Assembly: GCA_023258655.1 (NCBI GenBank)
Contig: JALQWO010000035.1
Coordinates: 1-11,435, forward strand
Length of the DNA: 11,435 nt
Direction: 5' to 3'
From: Bacteroidia bacterium
GTDB lineage: Bacteria > Bacteroidota > Bacteroidia > NS11-12g > UBA955
Shown here: in pieces, positions 8,601-11,435 of the stretch
Layout of the letters: the number at the start of each line of letters is the position of its first letter
How positions within the stretch are numbered: the stretch's first letter is position 1
Translations under genes and position numbers: made by a program
The notes under the pieces: model-generated
Database searches by the model: none
What the model was told of the DNA's origin: nothing
Seen by the model: the letters and a program-made list of their open reading frames with translations, nothing else

Positions 8601-9419
8601 TTTGCCTGTAGTTGGATCTTTTTCTTCCTTCACCCAAATTGGGCCCGAGATAAATCCTTCAACTGTATTGTATCCAAAAGGATCCAACCCCGTAGAGGTA
8701 ATTCCTTCAATGGCGGTTACCACTTTGTCAGTGGCTGATTTTGATGTTGAGGAGAACACACCTCCTGTTAAGTCACCATACATCGCTGGGATACCACCCA
8801 CGTTGGCCGAGATTTGCTCCGTTCCCAACGTTGGCAATCCACCGCCTCCAATCTGACGAACACCATCCACATAACTACCATTACCATCAGCACGGGTTCC
8901 GCGAACCGAAATACCTTGGGGGGTGCTCAAAATTGCGGCGTTGGTACTTTCCAACAACCCTGTACCACGCTGACCTGCACCCAAGATTTTGCCTCCATCA
9001 ATCACCGATTCTGATTGCAAAAAGTTCACAGGAGCTCGCTTGCTCTTCACCTTGATCACAGCCTCACGGATGGTACTGCCGTTTCCAGTCTTCATCATCC
9101 CCAATTCCTCCGCTTCGTTTTGTCCGGGTATCAAGGAAATTCCCTTGATTTCTTGATCAGAGTACCCTTCTTTTGAGGCTTTCACATCATACTTACCCGG
9201 TGTAAGCGTAGGAAATCCTACGTTACCATCAGAATCTGTGGTGTCCGAAGCAACTTCAATGTTGTTCAGCAACATCACAATCTTCACACCACTCAAGTTG
9301 TGGCCGTCTTGATCCTTGGCCTTCAATCGGAAGTCGGCGAAGTTGGTTTGCGCTGATACCACCCCAATGGATAAAACCACCAAGGAGAGTGCAATAATCT
9401 TACGTAGCATATACTTCAT
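5628..9419 (-). CDS. TonB-dependent outer membrane receptor with N-terminal carboxypeptidase-regulatory-like domain
   Basis: The 1263-aa product has a signal peptide (hydrophobic core IIALSLVVLSIGVVSA, cleavage near 23). A carboxypeptidase-regulatory-like Ig domain follows at about 28-108 (DQDGHNLSGVKIVM, TTDSDGNVGFPTLTPGKYDV). REAVIKVKSKRAPV (118-131) may act as the TonB box region. The plug domain covers about 130-235, with SVRGTRADGNGSYVDGVRQ (171-189) and PAMYGDLTGGVFSSTSK (211-227). The remaining roughly 1000 residues form a large barrel ending in TVRVGVRINFN. Such receptors use TonB-ExbBD energy to import large or scarce substrates across the outer membrane. The ligand is not readable from sequence. 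No SusD-like partner gene is adjacent; a giant T9SS-type protein begins 19 bp downstream instead. It is the first gene of the three-gene unit, behind a candidate promoter at 9498-9528. The ATG at 9410 is an alternative start, three codons in. Confidence 0.93.
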   Translation of the reverse strand: MKYMLRKIIALSLVVLSIGVVSAQTNFADFRLKAKDQDGHNLSGVKIVMLLNNIEVASDTTDSDGNVGFPTLTPGKYDVKASKEGYSDQEIKGISLIPGQNEAEELGMMKTGNGSTIREAVIKVKSKRAPVNFLQSESVIDGGKILGAGQRGTGLLESTNAAILSTPQGISVRGTRADGNGSYVDGVRQIGGGGLPTLGTEQISANVGGIPAMYGDLTGGVFSSTSKSATDKVVTAIEGITSTGLDPFGYNTVEGFISGPIWVKEEKDPTTGKTKRNVKLGYMMNANLGYYKDPNPTRTGVYRVNEQKLAEIENNPLIFTPNGFVHSASYLRMDDFELLKARPNSASGNGNFVGKLEWRPTQYATLTGYASYFYSSGLSASNSVMNYKNNARGDNQTFRTYLLFTQNFKVDKASSIKSAYYSVRAEYQNTYSLTRDARHMDNIFDYGYIGKFQSYPTAVFQYANYDPSQNPNKEPKIVRDQFGNYVQIRNYWEQVGYADSLMTFTASDKNPLRAKYTENIYDYYDSRGFKIQNMNTLLINQGLVNGMNPNGVYSLHGTPGGITAGYSKSSTERYGVFAVGQMSVKPKSVGNRERTQHDLQAGFYYEQQISRGYGLGANGLWILMRQQMNKHILELDVSNPILSYDANGQFTDTVRYNRLINYGEQSHFDRAFRDKLIADGAKDVYGNNIDERSFVDINSYDPSMFKLEMFNADELLNNGNGVVSYFGYDHLGNKVIGKPSIEQFLNNKDKRTIGAFQPVYIAAWLQDQFRFKDLVFRLGVRMERYDANQLVLKDPYSLYPIKTAAEVTEINGLSVSHPSNIGEEFRVYVNDIQAPTKIIGYRNGDRWFNADGSELKSAEFLANQTSNGRIAPYLVNPNKQELTKDALTDFTPALNLLPRIWFSFPLEPERKSFYVSYDVLAQRPNSGASFLSIDELYYLKNRQGSTISNGSLQPRIKTDYEVGYKQIFGVKKDRGLEIAASYSENRKDFGLYQISQGYPVTYTTYRNIDFSTITGFRGTFSMNDIGGVGMIPGPFSFVASYMLQFADGTGSNISSQAALIASNQPNLRNVIPLGELDIRHNIKLMATWAYGGGIDPKTKKNLYLGPKINGKEILKYASINIISNSYSGTPYTPTVRPVQVGAVDRAQIKGVPYGARLPWQQTFDINVTKGVRFNRADKANPLIMSVFFWVQNVLNARNVNSVYPYTGQAMDDGFINSPQGQLLAKNQIDAQSYIDLYKIMLASQTGMLGAPRTVRVGVRINFN

Positions 9420-9469
9420 AGGTCTTTTTCTTATTCAAATCGCTTGTTACACAATAAACGATAATTTGG

Positions 9470-9506
9470 CAAGTTTACCGAAAAAACAAGGATTTATCAA
9501 GTTTAC
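9470..9506. repeat. Direct repeat of 9 bp, 28 bp apart, upstream of the receptor gene
   Basis: CAAGTTTAC occurs at 9470-9478 and again at 9498-9506 on the plus strand (GTAAACTTG on the minus strand). The distal copy forms the candidate -7 element of the receptor promoter. The proximal copy could be a second start site or an operator half. It may also be chance in A/T-rich DNA. Confidence 0.45.
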
Positions 9507-9528
9507 AACGCCGAAACTTTCGACCAAA
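9498..9528 (-). promoter_or_regulatory. Candidate Bacteroidota-type promoter for the TonB receptor operon
   Basis: On the minus strand TTTG (9528-9525) is followed by a 19-bp spacer and TAAACTTG (9505-9498). This fits the Bacteroidota primary sigma consensus TTTG-N19-TAnnTTTG with one mismatch in the -7 box. The predicted start is near 9491, giving a 5' leader of about 70 nt before the receptor ATG at 9419. The rest of the 148-bp gap shows no strong hairpin or riboswitch-like structure that I can recognise. Confidence 0.5.
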
Positions 9529-9553
9529 TTGTACTGTTCAGAAAAAGATTTTC

Positions 9554-9580
9554 AAAAAAACCAAAAATCAAGCTTTTGGT
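9554..9580 (-). terminator. Weak intrinsic terminator at the end of the carboxylase / dehydrogenase unit
   Basis: On the minus strand ACCAAAA (9580-9574), a 7-nt loop, and TTTTGGT (9566-9560) form a perfect 7-bp inverted repeat, followed by six T residues (9559-9554). The stem is A/T-rich with only two G-C pairs and overlaps the dehydrogenase stop codon, so termination may be partial. Its place just before the receptor promoter is right for the end of a unit. Confidence 0.4.
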
Positions 9581-10527
9581 ATATCGTAGAAATTCAACAC
9601 TTTATCGAGTAATACGCGTGAAATCTTCTCGTAACTTTCCACTGTCCAACCACCTACATGGGGACTGAAAATCACCCGATTATTTCCACAAAGTCCATTG
9701 AAAATCTCCATAAATGCAGAATCGCCCGCCGTGGGTGGTTCAACCGTCAATACATCCGCCGCAAAACCCCGAATTCTTCCGGACGTTAACCCTTGCAAAA
9801 CCATCGCCAAATCCAGCACGCCGCCGCGCGACAAATTAAGCAACCAAAAGGATGGCTTCATTTGGGCCAACCTGCCTTCGTGCAGCCAGTTTTGGGTTTC
9901 GCTGGTCAGCGGCACATGCAAACTCAACACATCCGATTGTGACAGCAATTCCTCCTCACTCACTTCGCGCACATACTCAGTACCAAACCCAGATTTGTAT
10001 TTATCATGAGCAATAACATTCACCCCAAATCCGCTCAGTTTTCTCGCCACAGCGGAACCTGTATTCCCGTAGCCCAAAATGCCCACGGTTCGGCCTTTTA
10101 ACTCTAGGCCTCGGTTTCCTTCCCGGTCCCACACGCCATTTCGCACCTCGCTATCAGACTTCACCAACTGTGTAAACAGGGCAAGCATCATCGAAAGTGT
10201 TTGTTCTCCCACGGCATCAGCATTGGCTTCTCCCGCATTAAAACAGTGGATTCCCATTGCATCCGCCGCTGGTTCGTCAATGTTATCCATACCCGCCCCT
10301 CCGCGTCCAACCCATTGCAATTGGGGACTCGCAGCCAGAATATCAGGCCCAATAAAAATTTTGCTTCTCACCATCAAGCCATGGGGCTGATGATGTTTCA
10401 TGAGAGAGATAATCTCTGATAAATTCGACCCACAACTACTCGAGTCAATCACCGTATATCCTGCCAATTTCAGCCCATCCTGCAATGCGGGGTGAAAATC
10501 ATCAATGAACAGGACAGTGGCATTCAT
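9568..10527 (-). CDS. D-isomer-specific 2-hydroxyacid dehydrogenase (phosphoglycerate dehydrogenase-like)
   Basis: The 319-aa product is a full-length NAD-dependent 2-hydroxyacid dehydrogenase, which interconverts a D-2-hydroxyacid and a 2-oxoacid in the cytoplasm. The catalytic domain is split around the nucleotide-binding domain at about 100-290. The Rossmann motif is GYGNTG (152-157), with D175 in VIAHDKY at the end of the second strand, which favours NAD over NADP. The catalytic triad is present: R234 (NLSRGGV), E263 (DVLTVEP) and H290 (SPHVGGW). GRGGAGMDNID (74-84) is typical of the phosphoglycerate dehydrogenase branch. There is no C-terminal ACT domain, so serine feedback control of the SerA type is not expected. 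The substrate could be 3-phosphoglycerate but is not proven. The ATG at 10527 overlaps the upstream stop (TGATG), which suggests translational coupling; an ATG at 10557 would add ten unconserved residues. Confidence 0.9.
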   Translation of the reverse strand: MNATVLFIDDFHPALQDGLKLAGYTVIDSSSCGSNLSEIISLMKHHQPHGLMVRSKIFIGPDILAASPQLQWVGRGGAGMDNIDEPAADAMGIHCFNAGEANADAVGEQTLSMMLALFTQLVKSDSEVRNGVWDREGNRGLELKGRTVGILGYGNTGSAVARKLSGFGVNVIAHDKYKSGFGTEYVREVSEEELLSQSDVLSLHVPLTSETQNWLHEGRLAQMKPSFWLLNLSRGGVLDLAMVLQGLTSGRIRGFAADVLTVEPPTAGDSAFMEIFNGLCGNNRVIFSPHVGGWTVESYEKISRVLLDKVLNFYDIPKA

Positions 10528-11435
10528 CAAATGTAATTTTTCCGATTCTGATACCAAGCCGATTCATCGCGCTGTTGAACCACTGCTCCTTGCTCAGCAA
10601 CCCCCTGACCCGATGATTGTTGAAAGAAATGCAAGGCCGCTTGCGCGAGCATATCCGCCTCCGCCGCCTCCAGCGGCTCCGGCGTCATTTGATCCTCTGT
10701 AAAATACTGCTGTATGAAATGCGTATCAAAATCACCCGACACAAACGCCGGATGTGTCATCACAAAATCACCAAACATCAATGTGGTTTCAATGCCCGTA
10801 ATCACATACTCACTGATCGCTCTGCGCATCCTGGCAATGGCCTCCGTTCTGCTCGGTGCCCACACAATCAGCTTGGCCAACATGTTGTCATAGTAAATGG
10901 GAATCTCCATGCCGCTCTCCATGCAATCATCCACCCGAATACCCGAACCCTGCGGCACCTTGTAGGTCTCTACCTTTCCCACATTGGGCAAAAATTGATT
11001 CATGGGATCCTCCGCACAAATGCGCAACTCAATGGCATGTCCGTGAATCTTCAAATCCTCTTGCGCAAAACCCAATTTCTCGCCTGCCGCCACCAATATC
11101 TGCTCCCGCACCAAATCAATCCCCGTGATTAACTCTGTCACCGGATGCTCTACCTGCAAACGGGTATTCATCTCCAAAAAATAAAATTCCCGGTTATCGC
11201 TCAACAAAAACTCCACCGTGCCCGCACCCGAATAGTTACAAGCTTTCGCCACATTTACCGCCGCCTCGCCCATGGCTCGGCGTATTTCGGGTGTCAACAC
11301 CGCACTCGGCGCCTCTTCCACCAACTTTTGATGCCTGCGCTGAATGCTACACTCCCGCTCAAACAAATAACAGGCGTTGCCATAGTTATCAGCCATCAAC
11401 TGTATCTCGATGTGTCGCGGACTTCCCACGTATTT
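10527..11435 (-). CDS. Biotin carboxylase subunit of acetyl/propionyl-CoA carboxylase, C-terminal part (cut by the window edge)
   Basis: The visible 302 codons begin in frame at 11435 with KYVGSPRHIEIQ, the middle of the ATP-grasp domain, so about 200 N-terminal residues lie outside. Biotin carboxylase uses ATP and bicarbonate to carboxylate biotin on the carrier protein. Numbered from the edge, the fragment has ECSIQRRHQKLVEEAPS (28-44) and the active-site stretch EMNTRLQVEHPVTE (88-101). E76, E88, N90, R92 and E96 match the metal-binding and catalytic residues known in E. coli AccC. The C-terminal biotin carboxylase domain follows, with HAIELRICAEDP (133-144) and YDNMLAKLIV (182-191). About 50 residues extend beyond the E. 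coli end, closing with WYQNRKNYI. No biotin carrier domain is attached, so it is a separate subunit. Whether the acceptor is acetyl-CoA, propionyl-CoA or another acyl-CoA cannot be told. It overlaps the downstream dehydrogenase by one base. Confidence 0.93.
   Translation of the reverse strand, partial: KYVGSPRHIEIQLMADNYGNACYLFERECSIQRRHQKLVEEAPSAVLTPEIRRAMGEAAVNVAKACNYSGAGTVEFLLSDNREFYFLEMNTRLQVEHPVTELITGIDLVREQILVAAGEKLGFAQEDLKIHGHAIELRICAEDPMNQFLPNVGKVETYKVPQGSGIRVDDCMESGMEIPIYYDNMLAKLIVWAPSRTEAIARMRRAISEYVITGIETTLMFGDFVMTHPAFVSGDFDTHFIQQYFTEDQMTPEPLEAAEADMLAQAALHFFQQSSGQGVAEQGAVVQQRDESAWYQNRKNYI

Noticed and set aside
9316..9612. 98-codon plus-strand frame covering the gap upstream of the receptor
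   Set aside because: It begins inside the receptor signal-peptide region and ends inside the dehydrogenase on the other strand, with Lys/Asn/Ile/Phe-rich composition as expected for translated A/T-rich intergenic DNA. It would also cross the promoter and terminator.

Overview
The window looks like chromosomal DNA from a member of the Bacteroidota. The signs are a large TonB-dependent receptor with an N-terminal carboxypeptidase-regulatory-like domain, a PorV/PorQ-family outer membrane protein, a giant secreted protein with a C-terminal domain of the type IX secretion (T9SS) type, weak Shine-Dalgarno sequences, and promoter elements of the Bacteroidota form (TTTG / TAnnTTTG). I cannot place it below phylum. 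All seven genes lie on the minus strand, so the order of transcription runs from high to low coordinates.

Right end (about 9554-11435): the C-terminal 302 codons of an acetyl/propionyl-CoA carboxylase biotin carboxylase subunit run in from beyond the window. Its stop overlaps by one base the start of a D-isomer-specific 2-hydroxyacid dehydrogenase (TGATG junction). A weak hairpin with a T-tract sits across the stop codon of the dehydrogenase.

Centre (603-9528): after a 148-bp gap holding a good Bacteroidota promoter candidate, three genes are packed 19 and 11 bp apart: a 1263-aa TonB-dependent receptor, a 1296-aa secreted protein with a T9SS-like C-terminal domain, and a 367-aa PorV/PorQ-like barrel. 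The unit ends in a strong intrinsic terminator at 541-575. The arrangement suggests a self-contained surface module: the PorV-like protein would carry or anchor the giant protein, which would work at the surface with the receptor. No SusD-like lipoprotein is present. This is the most interesting part of the window.

Left end (1-588): greA, then the first 14 codons of a HIT-family (histidine triad) protein that runs off the edge. The best -10-type element for greA lies just upstream of the terminator hairpin of the preceding operon, so a greA message starting there would carry that hairpin in its leader.

There are no RNA genes, insertion sequences, CRISPR arrays or phage genes that I can see. 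The only non-coding stretches are short (79 and 148 bp, apart from gaps of less than 20 bp), and no plus-strand gene is supported.
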